A stretch of 31,900 nt of DNA from Syntrophaceae bacterium UBA6109 (GTDB lineage Bacteria; Desulfobacterota; Syntrophia; Syntrophales; UBA6109): contig DIWJ01000087.1 in the NCBI GenBank assembly GCA_002428445.1, forward strand, positions 1-31,900, written 5' to 3'. The notes below the pieces were generated by a model, which was given only the letters and a program-made list of their open reading frames with translations, was not told where the DNA came from and ran no database searches. Positions 7,276 through 14,804 of this stretch are shown piece after piece. A program made the position numbers and the translations under genes. Every line of letters starts with the position of its first letter. Within the stretch, counting starts at the first letter, position 1.

Positions 7276-8151
7276 ATGGGCGAATGGAAATGCCGGATGC
7301 TGGGCCTCGTCATCGGGGTGTGGATCCTCTGCGGGACGGCGCTGTCGCCTGCCGTCGCCTGCACCCTTTGGGCTGCGGCGGGCGAGAGAACCGAAAACAA
7401 CGTCGTGCTGATCGCCAAGAACCGCGACGGGCGGCCGTTCCAGAGCGATAAACTGAGCATCGTGAACGACGGCCAGGGATATCGGTATCTGGGGCTTTCT
7501 CCTTTCGAAAATGGCAGGAAACGCGGCGCCCTGGCCGGCATCAACGAGAAAGGCCTCGCGGTGGTCTCCGCTTCCGCAGGGAACGGGGCGGCCGAGTGGA
7601 GAGAGCAGAGCGGAAGCAGGGGAACGGTGGGACGCCTGCTGCAGACCTGCGCCGGCGTCGGCGAAATCTTCGCAAGACAGGAGTTGCTGCTTTCCTCGCA
7701 GCCCGGATTTTACCTGGTTGGAGACAGGAACGAAATCGCCTGGATCGAAATTGCGCCGGGAAGACAATTCGCGACCCGGGGGCGGAAGAGCGGCGTCCTC
7801 GCGCATGCGAATCACTATCTGCACGAGAAACTCGCACCGTTCAACGCCAAAACGGAGGAGGGAAGCTACAGGCGCCTGCAGCGGATCCAGCAGCTTCTTC
7901 AGGCCTATGTGCCTCCTCTGAGCATGGAAGATTTCGTCGTTTTCAGCGAGGACCGGAAAGGCGGTCCGGAGCACGCCATCTGGAGAAACGGGCGGGATCC
8001 CCTCGCCGAACGGACGCTCGCCACCTGGATCGTTGCCCTGTCCAAGAATGACGTCCCGCAGCTCTACGTGAAGATTGCCAACCCCGAAGGGCAGGAAAAA
8101 GTCTTCCGCCTGAGCCTTCATCCCGCCTTCTGGGACAGCGGCCTGGACTGA
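7276..8151 (+). CDS. Secreted C45/linear-amide Ntn hydrolase
   Basis: The 291-residue protein starts with a signal peptide (hydrophobic residues 9-23) ending SPAVA, followed directly by Cys29 in CTLWAAAG. It then carries KNRDG and, later, HANHYL. An N-terminal Cys nucleophile, a nearby Arg-Asp pair and an Asn-His segment are the signature of the Ntn-hydrolase group that includes penicillin V acylase, choloylglycine hydrolases and C45 acyltransferases. The reaction is cleavage of a linear amide; the substrate is unknown. The signal peptide places it in the periplasm or outside. The ATG is chosen after AAGAAGGTGAAA; the frame is open upstream but lacks a signal. It is monocistronic and convergent with pxpC. 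Because AVAC also loosely resembles a lipobox, lipidation is a less likely alternative. Confidence 0.8.
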   Translation: MGEWKCRMLGLVIGVWILCGTALSPAVACTLWAAAGERTENNVVLIAKNRDGRPFQSDKLSIVNDGQGYRYLGLSPFENGRKRGALAGINEKGLAVVSASAGNGAAEWREQSGSRGTVGRLLQTCAGVGEIFARQELLLSSQPGFYLVGDRNEIAWIEIAPGRQFATRGRKSGVLAHANHYLHEKLAPFNAKTEEGSYRRLQRIQQLLQAYVPPLSMEDFVVFSEDRKGGPEHAIWRNGRDPLAERTLATWIVALSKNDVPQLYVKIANPEGQEKVFRLSLHPAFWDSGLD

Positions 8152-8195
8152 TCTTCCACAAAGACCCGAAGAAGACAGACAACGCATTCCCGGGA

Positions 8196-8235
8196 GCCGG
8201 CGTCGCGGCCGTCGCGACATGCGGTCTGCGCCGGC
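8196..8235. repeat. Nested inverted repeat between convergent genes
   Basis: GCCGGCG (8196-8202) pairs with CGCCGGC (8229-8235). Inside it GTCGCG pairs with CGCGAC. No T run follows on either strand, so it is not a classical intrinsic terminator, but its position between two convergent stops suggests a transcription-end role. Confidence 0.3.
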
Positions 8236-8291
8236 GGTCGGCTTACCCAGCCTGTGCGAGTCTGCGGTGAAATCAGCCCGGCTCGGGATTC

Positions 8292-9233
8292 TCAGCGCAG
8301 GGATTCACGAATTCCGGATAGAAGTTCCTGGTGCTCCCGATACAACCGGTGGGCATTCTCGAGGGTGATGCGCTCGAAGCGCACCGTGTTTCCGGGGACC
8401 GCCTGGGCCACCTTGGAGAGGTCCGGTGAGATCACCGTGGCGATCTTGGCATATCCCCCCGAGGTCTGCTCGACGAGGAGAATGATCGGCTGACCATCGG
8501 CGGGGATCTGAACGTTTCCCGGCGTCGTCGGCTCCGTCACGATGCTCTTGGGTATCCCCTCGTCCCATTCGACGGCGGGTCCGCGAAGCCTGTACCCCAT
8601 GCGGTCGGCCTCCGTGGTCACTTCGTAGAAGGCACTGAAAAAAACGCCGATCCCCTTGCCGAAGGAGTCGTCCTGGGGACCGGGCAACGCCCGAAGCGTG
8701 ATCTCCTTCCCGTAGCGCGGAATCCAGGAGTCCGGGAGCTTGCGGGGGTGAGCCGCAAGGCTTCCCTCACCCCGATGCAGCCTATCACCCTTGACCAGCC
8801 CTCTTCCCCCAACGCCGCCGATCTTGGCCCGGACGAAGGTGGAGCGGCTGCCCATCATCGGCGGGACGTCGATGCCCCCCGTGACGGCCAGATAGGCCCG
8901 GCAACCTTCCTCAGCCCTGGGGATGCGGATGATATCGCCGGGAGACACGCGGATTGCCTTCCATCCGGGAACGGCGTTCCCGTTGATCGTCATTTTCATG
9001 TCGGCCCCGGTCAGCGCGATGTCGGCCGCCGCGAGACTCTCCAGCGTAGGACCCATCAGGGTGATTTCCAGGACGGCCTCTCCCTCGGAATTTCCAACGA
9101 GCAGATTGGCCGCCCGGCAGGCGAAGGGATCGAGTGCCCCGGAGGCGGGAACACCGCGGTCCAGGAAGCCGCGACGGCCGAGGTCCTGGACTGTGGTCAT
9201 GGGGCCGGGATTCCGGACGGCGAAGGCTTCCAT
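8292..9233 (-). CDS. pxpC: 5-oxoprolinase subunit PxpC (biotin-dependent carboxyltransferase-like)
   Basis: The 313-residue protein opens with NPGPMTTVQDLGRRG and GVPASGALD, the signature of the KipA/PxpC family (allophanate hydrolase subunit 2-like). It continues with VLEITLMGP, YLAVTGGIDVPPMMGSRST and the C-terminal VEQTSGGYAKIATVI. With PxpA and PxpB it forms the prokaryotic ATP-dependent 5-oxoprolinase, which opens 5-oxo-L-proline to L-glutamate in the cytoplasm. Its ATG overlaps the pxpB stop by one base (TGATG), so the subunits are coupled. It is the last gene of the cluster and faces the C45 hydrolase gene. The name urea-amidolyase-like is an older alternative, but the three-gene context supports PxpC. 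Confidence 0.9.
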   Translation of the reverse strand: MEAFAVRNPGPMTTVQDLGRRGFLDRGVPASGALDPFACRAANLLVGNSEGEAVLEITLMGPTLESLAAADIALTGADMKMTINGNAVPGWKAIRVSPGDIIRIPRAEEGCRAYLAVTGGIDVPPMMGSRSTFVRAKIGGVGGRGLVKGDRLHRGEGSLAAHPRKLPDSWIPRYGKEITLRALPGPQDDSFGKGIGVFFSAFYEVTTEADRMGYRLRGPAVEWDEGIPKSIVTEPTTPGNVQIPADGQPIILLVEQTSGGYAKIATVISPDLSKVAQAVPGNTVRFERITLENAHRLYREHQELLSGIRESLR

Positions 9234-9940
9234 CAGGACGTCTCCTTTTCATGCAGCCTGCGGAACTCGGCCCCGGAAATCGGGACAAACCGGATGCGGT
9301 CTCCCGCCTCGTACAGGAATGGATTCTCCCGTGCGGGGGCGAAGAGCAGAAGCGGCGTCCGCCCGATGATCTGCCAGCCGCCGGGACTGTCGATGGGGTA
9401 CATGCCTGTCTGCGATTCTGCGATTCCCACGGAGCCCGCCGGAAGGTTCGTCCGCGGCGTTTTTCTGCGGGGCGTTTGCAGCCGGGGATCCAGCCCGCCC
9501 AGATAGCAGAAGCCCGGCGTGAACCCGATCATGTAGATAGGGTAATCGACGGAAGAATGGATCGCGACGACTTCTTCCTCCTTCAGGCCCGTGTGCTCCG
9601 CCACAACGCTGATATCGGGGCCCAACTCGCCGCCGTAGCAGACCGGAATCGGGACGACCTTGAAGGCGGCGACTTCCGCCGTAGGCAGATCCGTCTCCAG
9701 GGCAAGAAGGACTTCCGCCAGCCGGGCGGGTGACGTTGCCAGCGGATCGTAGCAGATGGCGAGGGAACGGTAAGCGGGGACGATCGACTCAACGCCCGCC
9801 GGATGGTTTTTTCTCAGAAGGGCCGTCATGGCCCGCACTTTCTCGTTGACGGCAATGTCGATCCCGTCTCCGTATTCGACAAGGAGAGTGCGGTCGCCGC
9901 TGAGACGAAATCGGGCCTGCTCGTAAAGCATCGCTGCCAT
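9233..9940 (-). CDS. pxpB: 5-oxoprolinase subunit PxpB
   Basis: The product of about 235 residues matches the KipI/PxpB family (allophanate hydrolase subunit 1-like). It has an RLSGDRTLLVEYGD start, VPVCYGGELGPD-type strand (here IPVCYGGELGPD), GFTPGFCYLGGLD, the PRTNLPAGSVGIAESQTGMYP segment and SPGGWQIIGRTP. It partners PxpC and PxpA in 5-oxoproline hydrolysis. The start is uncertain: a GTG at 9949, an ATG at 9940 and an ATG at 9931 are all in frame, none with a strong ribosome site; 9940 is a compromise and the conserved part begins just after 9931. It lies 27 bases after pxpA and overlaps pxpC by one base. Confidence 0.9.
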   Translation of the reverse strand: MAAMLYEQARFRLSGDRTLLVEYGDGIDIAVNEKVRAMTALLRKNHPAGVESIVPAYRSLAICYDPLATSPARLAEVLLALETDLPTAEVAAFKVVPIPVCYGGELGPDISVVAEHTGLKEEEVVAIHSSVDYPIYMIGFTPGFCYLGGLDPRLQTPRRKTPRTNLPAGSVGIAESQTGMYPIDSPGGWQIIGRTPLLLFAPARENPFLYEAGDRIRFVPISGAEFRRLHEKETS

Positions 9941-9967
9941 GGTTCGCACACACCGCTTTCGATAGGG

Positions 9968-10744
9968 TCAGACCGGCATGCCCATGGGGATGATGCGAAT
10001 CCCCTCGGCTTCGATCGCCTGCCGGATCGTCCGGACATGATGAAGAGCCGAAGGGTTATCGCCATGAACGCACAACGTATGGATCTCCATGTCGAGGCGC
10101 GTGCCGTCCAGTGCGATGACTCGGCCATCCTTGGCCATGCGAAGGGCCTGTTCTGCGGCCCGCGCCGGGTCCTTGATGACGGCGCCGGGGATCTTCCGCG
10201 ATGCGAGCTTTCCGTCGGGTGTGTACATCCGGTCGGGAAAGGCCTCGAATACAACCCGGATTCCCGTCTCGTCCGCAATCTTCTTCGCCAGCCCTGCCGA
10301 CGCGCCGCCCAGGACAACCCACAGGAGGCCCGGATCGACGGCGGCGATGGCCTCAGCCACAGCCCGGGAGAGGATCTCGTTTCCCACGCACATATTGTAC
10401 AGGCTGCCGTGGGGCTTTACGTGCTGCATCTTCACGCCGTGGAGGGAACAGAAGCCCTTCAGGGCCCCGATCTGATAGATCACGTCATCGCGCACCTCGT
10501 CGGGTGTGCAGTCCATATTCCGCCTGCCGAATCCCACGAGGTCGGGGAATCCCGGATGGGCGCCGATGCCGACGCCGTTTTCCTTTGCCGCCTTTGCGGT
10601 CCCGTTCATGACCCGGGGGTCGCCGGCGTGGTACCCGCAGGCGATGTTGGCCGAACTGATGTGCCGGAGGACTTCGCCGTCCATGCCGATCGTGTAGGCG
10701 CCGAAGCTCTCTCCCATGTCGCAGTTGATGTCGATTCTCTTCAT
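9968..10744 (-). CDS. pxpA: 5-oxoprolinase subunit PxpA (LamB/YcsF family)
   Basis: The 258-residue protein is a clear LamB/YcsF member: DINCDMGESFG (4-14), SSANIACGYHAGDP, GIGAHPGFPDLVGFGRR, VKPHGSLYN and the C-terminal LCVHGDNP. The family is the third subunit of the bacterial 5-oxoprolinase, acting with PxpB and PxpC on 5-oxoproline and ATP to give glutamate. The ATG is preceded by AAGGAGACGA. The gene begins 40 bases after the TRAP large permease stop on the same strand, which ties the enzyme to the transporter in one transcription unit. No signal peptide is present, as expected for a cytoplasmic enzyme. Confidence 0.93.
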   Translation of the reverse strand: MKRIDINCDMGESFGAYTIGMDGEVLRHISSANIACGYHAGDPRVMNGTAKAAKENGVGIGAHPGFPDLVGFGRRNMDCTPDEVRDDVIYQIGALKGFCSLHGVKMQHVKPHGSLYNMCVGNEILSRAVAEAIAAVDPGLLWVVLGGASAGLAKKIADETGIRVVFEAFPDRMYTPDGKLASRKIPGAVIKDPARAAEQALRMAKDGRVIALDGTRLDMEIHTLCVHGDNPSALHHVRTIRQAIEAEGIRIIPMGMPV

Positions 10745-10784
10745 CGGCTCGTCTCCTTGCCGGGAATTGCAGATCCCCGCCTCG

Positions 10785-12095
10785 TCACTTTCCGACCATC
10801 CTGTTCGGCAGAAACATCGCTATATCGGGGAAAACCGTCAGGAGCGCCGTCGCCAGCAGCATGATGAGGAAGAAGGGCATGGCCGCCCGGGCGACGGTTG
10901 AGAGGTCGTCGTTGTTGAGTCCGCTGATGACGAACAGGTTGAAACCCACAGGCGGTGTGATCTGTGCCAGTTCGATCATAAGGACCAGGTAGATCCCGAA
11001 CCACACGGGGTCGAATTTCGCCGCCTGGATCAGGGGGATCACGATCGGCGTCGTCATGACGATCATGGAAAACCCGTCCACGAGACAGCCCAAAATGAGG
11101 TAAAGAACCGTCAGGATGACGATGAGCATGTAAGGCGACAGCCCCATGGAGGTCACGTATTGCGTCAGCGAACGGGTGATGCCGAGGTAGCCGATCACAT
11201 TGGAGAGGTAGGCGGCGCCCATGACGATGAACATGATCATGCAACTGGTCCGGACGGACCCCGCGAGGCTCACTTTGAAGACATCCCAGCTAAGACTGCG
11301 CGTGATGAAAGCGAAGAAGAAGGCCCCCACAACGCCAAGTGCCCCTGCTTCCGTCGGAGTTGCGATGCCCATGTAGATGCTTCCCAGAACGAAAAGGATG
11401 AGAATGGCGACGGGCAGGATGGCGGGGATGGCGACGAGACGGTCGCGCCAGGTATAGCGATCTTCCCCCTTGGGGGCGAGTTCGGGCGAAATCAGGCAGC
11501 GCAGCAGGATGTAGCCGCTGAACATGAAGGCCAGCATAAAGCCGGGAATGAAGCCTGCAATGAAGAGCTTGCCGATGCTCACATCGCCGATGATGCCGTA
11601 AACGAGCATCATCATGCTCGGCGGGATCATGAAGCCCAATGTGCCGGCGCCGGCCAGGGATCCGATGGAGATGGAGTGGCTGTACCCTCTCTTGGCGAGC
11701 TCCGGTACGGTGATCTTGCCCACCGTGGCCGTCGTGGCCGCGGAAGAGCCGCTGACCGCGGCAAAGAAGGTGCATGCGAGGATGTTCACGTGGAGAAGAC
11801 GTCCCGGAATTGCGTCCATCCAGGGCGACAAACCCTTGAAAAGATTTTCCGATATCTTGCTCCGGAAGAGAATCTCCCCCATCCAGATGAAAAAGGGCAG
11901 CGCCATCATGGCCGAGCCGCTGGTGTTGTTCCAGGCGATATTCGCCAGGACCGAGCCGAAAGAGATATCGGTGAATACGAAAAAGCCGCCCATGCCCACG
12001 AGAAAGAGGGCGATGCCGATCCAGATCGAGCCTCCCAGGAACAGGATGAGCAGGCCGAGGATCACTGCGGACACAGGTCCCAGATCAACGTTCAT
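10785..12095 (-). CDS. dctM: TRAP transporter large permease DctM
   Basis: The 436-residue protein is almost entirely hydrophobic, with about a dozen membrane segments and the DctM hallmarks. These include MALPFFIWMGEILFRS near the start, SGSSAATTATVGKITVPE, GAGTLGFMIPPS, IATPTEAGALG and a late ITPPVGFNLFVISG. It is the ion-coupled (normally Na+) transport subunit of a tripartite ATP-independent periplasmic system in the inner membrane. The ATG follows GGAGGGG. It lies between dctQ and pxpA on the same strand. The pairing with 5-oxoprolinase genes suggests the cargo is 5-oxoproline or a related acid; the permease itself does not reveal substrate. Confidence 0.93.
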   Translation of the reverse strand: MNVDLGPVSAVILGLLILFLGGSIWIGIALFLVGMGGFFVFTDISFGSVLANIAWNNTSGSAMMALPFFIWMGEILFRSKISENLFKGLSPWMDAIPGRLLHVNILACTFFAAVSGSSAATTATVGKITVPELAKRGYSHSISIGSLAGAGTLGFMIPPSMMMLVYGIIGDVSIGKLFIAGFIPGFMLAFMFSGYILLRCLISPELAPKGEDRYTWRDRLVAIPAILPVAILILFVLGSIYMGIATPTEAGALGVVGAFFFAFITRSLSWDVFKVSLAGSVRTSCMIMFIVMGAAYLSNVIGYLGITRSLTQYVTSMGLSPYMLIVILTVLYLILGCLVDGFSMIVMTTPIVIPLIQAAKFDPVWFGIYLVLMIELAQITPPVGFNLFVISGLNNDDLSTVARAAMPFFLIMLLATALLTVFPDIAMFLPNRMVGK

Positions 12096-12143
12096 GAAAT
12101 TTCCCCTCCGCCGGGCTTATCAGCGGACGCAGCGTTGCGCCGA

Positions 12144-12679
12144 CTATCGCCCCAGTTCGTCTGTTTCCTCCATGATCCGGAGTCCTTCCGTATCATGCCT
12201 CAGGACCGCAGCGCCCTTCAGAAACTCGGACACAAATTGAAGCATCAAAAAAACGATCCTACGGGCAGGAAGGCCTGCGGGATCGCCAGGTAGCTCTCCG
12301 TGATCTGCATGGACTGAGTCTGGTTGATCACCGAGTCCCAGAAAAATTCAAAAGTGAACCAAACGAGACTGATGGAAAAAAGAAAGCCGACGACCGAGCA
12401 GCCCATGTTGTAGATGACCTTTCTCCGGCCTTTCAGGAAATGGAAGAGGAACATCATGCGGATATGTCCCCGCTCGCGCAGCGTATAGGCAAGGCCGAAA
12501 AACGTCAGCATGGCCATGAGGTATCCGGAGTACTCATCGGAGATATACAGGGTCTTGCCGAAGATGGACCGCGTGACGATCTCCGAGCAGACGATGAAGA
12601 GGGCGATGACCGTCATGATGCCCGCCGTCCAGCCGCCGAAGCCGGAAATCCTGTCGATGGCGTTGATGAACTTTTTCAT
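12144..12679 (-). CDS. dctQ: TRAP transporter small permease DctQ, interrupted by a frameshift
   Basis: The ATG at 12679 opens a DctQ-type protein with four hydrophobic segments and the typical S/D-EYSGYLMAMLTFFGLAYTLR core (about residues 48-68). The uninterrupted frame stops after 144 residues at 12245, just after FLPVGSFF. That stop arises inside a run of seven T (minus strand, 12253-12247). One additional T would continue the frame into LMLQFVSEFLKGAAVLRHDT and on to a stop at 12144, giving about 178 residues, which is the usual DctQ length and C-terminus. The gene is therefore frameshifted in this sequence, by real mutation, slippage or a homopolymer miscall. DctQ pairs with DctM; loss of its last helix would probably disable the transporter. 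The ribosome site is GGAGAAG. Confidence 0.85.
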
Positions 12680-12758
12680 TTCGACTTCTCCATGAAACGA
12701 AGCAGGAGGTGTGCCCGCGCAGGCCGGACCTGGTTGCGGATGAAGAAGAAGGAAACGG

Positions 12759-12795
12759 CCCGGGACCCCGGATGGAATGTGTCCGGAGTCCCGGG
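12759..12795 (-). promoter_or_regulatory. Strong hairpin between dctP and dctQ
   Basis: CCCGGGACCCCGGA (12759-12772) pairs with TCCGGAGTCCCGGG (12782-12795) with one mismatch around a nine-base loop. It lies 25 bases after the dctP stop on the transcribed strand. The following bases are pyrimidine-rich but not a clean T run, so partial termination or 3'-end protection of the dctP message is likelier than full termination. Confidence 0.6.
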
Positions 12796-12820
12796 TTCGA
12801 ACCTCTTGCAGCAGAAACGC

Positions 12821-13813
12821 TTAACGCTTTACTTTCTTCATGAACTCGTCGTAGATCTTCTTGCCGTCAGCCGGCGCAGTCTTGAGCCACTCGGCGCGGA
12901 TGCCTTCCGTGATCTTCGCAAGTTCGGCGAGGAGTTTGTCGGAAGGCGGGACGGTCTCGATGCCATTCTTGTTGCTGATGCCTTCCTGATCTTTATCCCA
13001 GGTCTTCACGTTCGCCCACATCGTCGCTTCCATTTCCTTGCCGACCTTCACGAGCGCTTCCTGCTGGGCTTTGGGGAGTTTCTGAAACGCCTTCAGGTTG
13101 ACCGTGACCATATTGGTGGCGGCGGTGATGAACAGCGGTTCATAATATTTGAGCACTTCCCAGAACTTGGCGTCCACGGCGGTGGGTGTCGAGGTCATGA
13201 CGGAGTCGATGAGGCCGGTCTGCAGCGACGTGTAGACCTCGCTGAAGGGGAGCGCAAAGGGCGTCGCGCCGACCGCTTCCATGACGAGGGCGCCGTTCTT
13301 GTCGTAGGTCCTCGTCTTGAGACCTTTCAATTCTTCAAGGGTGGTGATCTTCTTTTTGGTCCAGAGGCCCGCGCCCGGCCAGGGAGCGATGTAGAGGATC
13401 TTCTGTCCCCACTTCTTGGCGCTCTTGTCGAAGTACGGTTGCGCGACTTTGGTCAGAAGCTGCAGTTCGTCAAAGTTTTTAACGAGGAAGGGGAGGGTGA
13501 CGATCTGGAAGACCTTCTCGTCGCCGGCCACGCCGCTGATCAGCATGTCGGAGACGGGAACGAGACCGTCGCGGACGGCCTTCAGCAGATCCGGCCCCTT
13601 GTATCCCAGGGCGCCGCCGGTGTGGACGGCCATCTCGAGTTCGCCGTTCGTCGCCGCCTTCACCTTTGCGGCGAAGTCGGTGAGACCGACGCTGTGCATG
13701 TTCTTCGGCGGCCAGACGGAATTCGCGTTCCAACTGGTCTTGGCCAGCGCAGGCGTGACAGCAAACCCAACAATCAATGCGACAACAAACAGTACCCGGA
13801 GCAGATTCTTCAT
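12821..13813 (-). CDS. dctP: TRAP transporter substrate-binding protein DctP
   Basis: The 330-residue protein has a Sec signal peptide cleaved after PALA (residue 24) and a DctP-family body. It contains MAVHTGGALGYKGPDLLKAVRDG, a long central region LPFLVKNFDELQLL, and the ligand segment LKTRTYDKNG with Arg168, the conserved residue that salt-bridges the substrate carboxylate in this family. It captures a carboxylate in the periplasm and delivers it to DctQM. The ATG at 13813 is preceded by AGAAGGGAGA; the longer frame upstream has no signal peptide. Context next to pxpABC and a GntR/FCD regulator suggests 5-oxoproline as ligand. This is supported by Bordetella pertussis DctP6 and DctP7, TRAP binding proteins known to bind pyroglutamate, but the ligand here is inference. 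Confidence 0.93.
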   Translation of the reverse strand: MKNLLRVLFVVALIVGFAVTPALAKTSWNANSVWPPKNMHSVGLTDFAAKVKAATNGELEMAVHTGGALGYKGPDLLKAVRDGLVPVSDMLISGVAGDEKVFQIVTLPFLVKNFDELQLLTKVAQPYFDKSAKKWGQKILYIAPWPGAGLWTKKKITTLEELKGLKTRTYDKNGALVMEAVGATPFALPFSEVYTSLQTGLIDSVMTSTPTAVDAKFWEVLKYYEPLFITAATNMVTVNLKAFQKLPKAQQEALVKVGKEMEATMWANVKTWDKDQEGISNKNGIETVPPSDKLLAELAKITEGIRAEWLKTAPADGKKIYDEFMKKVKR

Positions 13814-13977
13814 AAGCACGTTCTCCCTTCTGATGTTTTGTTGAAATAACCGTTTCCAGCAAATGCCGTGCTGCCGATACATCAGACGAAATGCGACCGT
13901 CTGGCGCCCCTCGCCATTCGTTCCCCCGTACAGGGATGAAAAATGACGTTTACCCCCCCCTCTCTTCAGCGCCGGAT

Positions 13978-14688
13978 TCACGCACGCTGAGCAGCAGCCT
14001 GTGACGATGTCATGTAGGCGACAATGCGCTGCTGGAAAGTCTGACTGTGCCTCAGCAGAAGTTCCTTCAACCTCGCCTCGTCCTTTTCCTTCAGGAAAGT
14101 GATGATCTTGTCGTGTTCGTCGACGACCGACTTATAGTGGAACTGCAGCGATTTTTCCGTCTTGATCTCATTGGCAAACGACAAATAGGTCAGGCGTTTG
14201 GCCTGGCTGCGGACTTCATTGACGGCGCGGATGAGATATTCGTTCTTTGAGCAGCGGGCAAAATCAAGGTGGAAGGCGTGATTCGACTCGACGAGGCCGT
14301 ACAGATCGCCGCCCTTCACGGCCAAGCGGACCTGTTCGTTGCTCGACTTCATATTTTCGAGCAACGAGGCATTGTCCTGACCGACGGCCAGCGTCGCCAC
14401 GCCGGCCTCCAGAATCTTCAGGGCTTCGAAGAGGGCCTTGGTGCCCTGCAGCGTGATGGCCGGGACAGTAGCCCCTTTGTTCGGCTGCGTCTCCACCCAT
14501 CCTTCACCTGCAAGGCGCAGGAGGGCTTCCCGGATCGGCGTACGTCCCAGGCCGAAGTCCACCATCAATTGCTTTTCATCGAGAATCCGGCCGGGTTTGT
14601 ATTCGAGTGTGATGATCTTGCGGCAAATCTCTTCGTAGGCTTTGACACCCAGAGGCTGCTTTTGGCTGTTTGCCGTCGTCATGGGCAT
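13978..14688 (-). CDS. GntR-family regulator, FCD (FadR) subfamily
   Basis: The 236-residue protein has an N-terminal winged helix (about 15-78) with the GntR signature EKQLMVDFGLGRTPIREAL (recognition helix about 47-60). This is followed by an all-helical FCD ligand domain (about 88-220). Histidines 140, 192 and 214 fall where FCD domains bind a metal that contacts carboxylate effectors. Such regulators usually control adjacent uptake and catabolic genes for organic acids. The ATG at 14688 follows AAGGA; a second ATG two codons later is an alternative. The gene leads the dctPQM-pxpABC cluster, separated from dctP by 164 bases. An AT-rich palindrome in its own promoter suggests autoregulation. 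Confidence 0.92.
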   Translation of the reverse strand: MPMTTANSQKQPLGVKAYEEICRKIITLEYKPGRILDEKQLMVDFGLGRTPIREALLRLAGEGWVETQPNKGATVPAITLQGTKALFEALKILEAGVATLAVGQDNASLLENMKSSNEQVRLAVKGGDLYGLVESNHAFHLDFARCSKNEYLIRAVNEVRSQAKRLTYLSFANEIKTEKSLQFHYKSVVDEHDKIITFLKEKDEARLKELLLRHSQTFQQRIVAYMTSSQAAAQRA

Positions 14689-14757
14689 GTCGAGGTCCTT
14701 CTATCTATTGTTGCCGGCAGGAAGGATTGATCGGGCCGGCGGGAACGTGTGCCGATA

Positions 14758-14803
14758 TCTTTAGGACGCTATTTAATATATGTCAAGTATATATTGTTGT
14801 ATA
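14758..14803 (-). promoter_or_regulatory. Promoter and candidate operator upstream of gntR
   Basis: AATATAT (14775-14781) and ATATATT (14789-14795) form a perfect inverted repeat with a seven-base spacer. Two overlapping minus-strand promoters can be drawn: TATACA (14803-14798) with TATATT (14780-14775) at 17-base spacing, and TTGACA (14786-14781) with TAAAGA (14763-14758) at 17-base spacing. A protein bound to the palindrome would cover either promoter, which fits autorepression by the GntR product. Confidence 0.5.
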
Positions 14804-14804
14804 T

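Noticed and set aside
13883..13903. CAGACG/CGTCTG inverted repeat before dctP as a GntR operator
   Set aside because: Six-base arms with a nine-base gap are expected by chance in GC-rich DNA, and it does not resemble the AT-rich palindrome at gntR.
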